Source: an uncultured Williamsia sp. (lineage in GTDB: Bacteria; Actinomycetota; Actinomycetes; Mycobacteriales; Mycobacteriaceae). Taken from it: a stretch of 64,000 bases of DNA. Position 1 is the first letter of the stretch. Each line of letters opens with the position of its first letter. This document shows, in pieces, positions 63,711-64,000 of the stretch. A model generated the notes under the pieces. That model did no database searches. It had not been told where the DNA came from and worked only from the letters and a program-made list of their open reading frames with translations. A program made the position numbers and the translations under genes. The stretch lies in NCBI RefSeq assembly GCF_947494875.1, contig NZ_CANLWM010000004.1, positions 186,001-250,000 of the forward strand, read 5' to 3'.

Positions 63711-64000
63711 CCCGTCAGCCGGGCGAGGTCGTCGAAGAGGCCGCGGCACACCGCGTCCGGTGCGCGGGTGCCGTCGGCGACCCACAGCGCGAACGCCGTC
63801 GTGAACACGGTGACGCCGCTGTGGGCGGCGAGTTCTGCGTCGGTCGGATCGACACCCCGCGCCGTGAGTCTGTCGGCGATGATCGTCGCCAGCCGCGCCA
63901 TCTTGTCCCGTTCGCGTTCCCGCAGTTGCGGTGTCGCGTCGACGATCCGGTGACGGAGTGCGGCGAACTCCCGTCGCTCGGGCGTGAAGCCGGACGCACC
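63680..64000 (-). CDS. TetR-family regulator, 3' part only (5' end beyond window)
   Basis: The frame is open from the right edge to the stop at 63680, giving 106 residues of the C-terminal part: FTPERREFAALRHRIVDATPQLRERERDKMARL and then DAELAAHSGVTVFTTAFALWVADG. This pattern fits the ligand-binding domain of the TetR_C/acyl-CoA or MftR-like group, where conserved ERE-type helices are typical. The helix-turn-helix lies beyond the window. The stop overlaps the DUF445 gene by 31 bases. Confidence 0.75.
   Translation of the reverse strand, partial: GASGFTPERREFAALRHRIVDATPQLRERERDKMARLATIIADRLTARGVDPTDAELAAHSGVTVFTTAFALWVADGTRAPDAVCRGLFDDLARLTGQLKSSTETV

Overview
The window looks like chromosome of a high-GC actinobacterium of the order Mycobacteriales (Gordonia, Williamsia or Rhodococcus-like). 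The reasons are the very GC-rich third codon positions, an orphan GroEL2-type chaperonin behind two CIRCE boxes, a RamB-type regulator beside isocitrate lyase, many GTG starts, ATGA/GTGA gene overlaps and many apparently leaderless genes. From memory, several blocks keep a gene order like that of Mycobacterium tuberculosis: moeA-psd-pssA near groEL2, and lpd, an AhpD-like protein, ramB, icl and fadB2. There are no rRNA or tRNA genes, CRISPR arrays, insertion sequences or prophage. It is ordinary core chromosome with a few unusual proteins and regulatory sites.

Layout. 1-7.7 kb: the start of a PucR/CdaR-like regulator (cut by the left edge), then a complete six-gene Mrp Na+/H+ antiporter operon on the minus strand with A and B fused. 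7.8-16.6 kb: a lipoprotein, the phospholipid genes pssA and psd with moeA and an M20 peptidase, a HAD phosphatase, and an acyl-CoA dehydrogenase pair followed by an SRPBCC protein. 16.7-23.3 kb: a membrane protein fused to a BAAT/acyl-CoA-thioesterase-like hydrolase, a TetR/MFS efflux pair with a clear operator, an AhpD-like protein, pirin, a small GNAT, then a 69-bp palindrome and a decayed AbiEi/DUF559 endonuclease gene. 23.4-29.9 kb: groEL2 and the ssuCBAD alkanesulfonate operon. 29.9-35.7 kb: a secreted hydrolase, a DsbA-like oxidoreductase, a secreted nuclease, a TetR/membrane-protein pair under a 43-bp dyad, and pncA. 35.7-46.8 kb: DUF5313, trans-aconitate methyltransferase (tam), two acyl-ACP-thioesterase-like genes, small proteins, a PPK2, an S9 peptidase, a CtaG-like protein and an Old Yellow Enzyme. 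46.9-59.4 kb: lpd, a DNA glycosylase, a glycosyltransferase, a second PucR-type regulator, a methyltransferase, the ramB/aceA/fadB2 glyoxylate and fatty-acid block, and a MetE homologue. 59.4-64 kb: a TetR-DUF4873-SDR-PPK2 operon, a DUF445 membrane protein and a TetR-type gene cut by the right edge.

Functional threads. Growth on fatty acids or acetate is served by aceA, fadB2, ramB, the acyl-CoA dehydrogenases and the thioesterases. A 14-bp palindrome found twice before tam recurs in the ramB-aceA control region, suggesting one unknown regulator ties trans-aconitate methylation to glyoxylate-shunt control. The most striking protein is the full-length MetE homologue at 57.1 kb: three of the four zinc ligands known from E. 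coli MetE (two Cys and one Glu) are Gly, Gly and Val, while the fold and several other active-site motifs are kept. It should not be annotated as a working methionine synthase without test. About a dozen genes have a TANNNT -10 element 6-8 bases before the start codon, so leaderless transcription appears common here and helps fix several starts.
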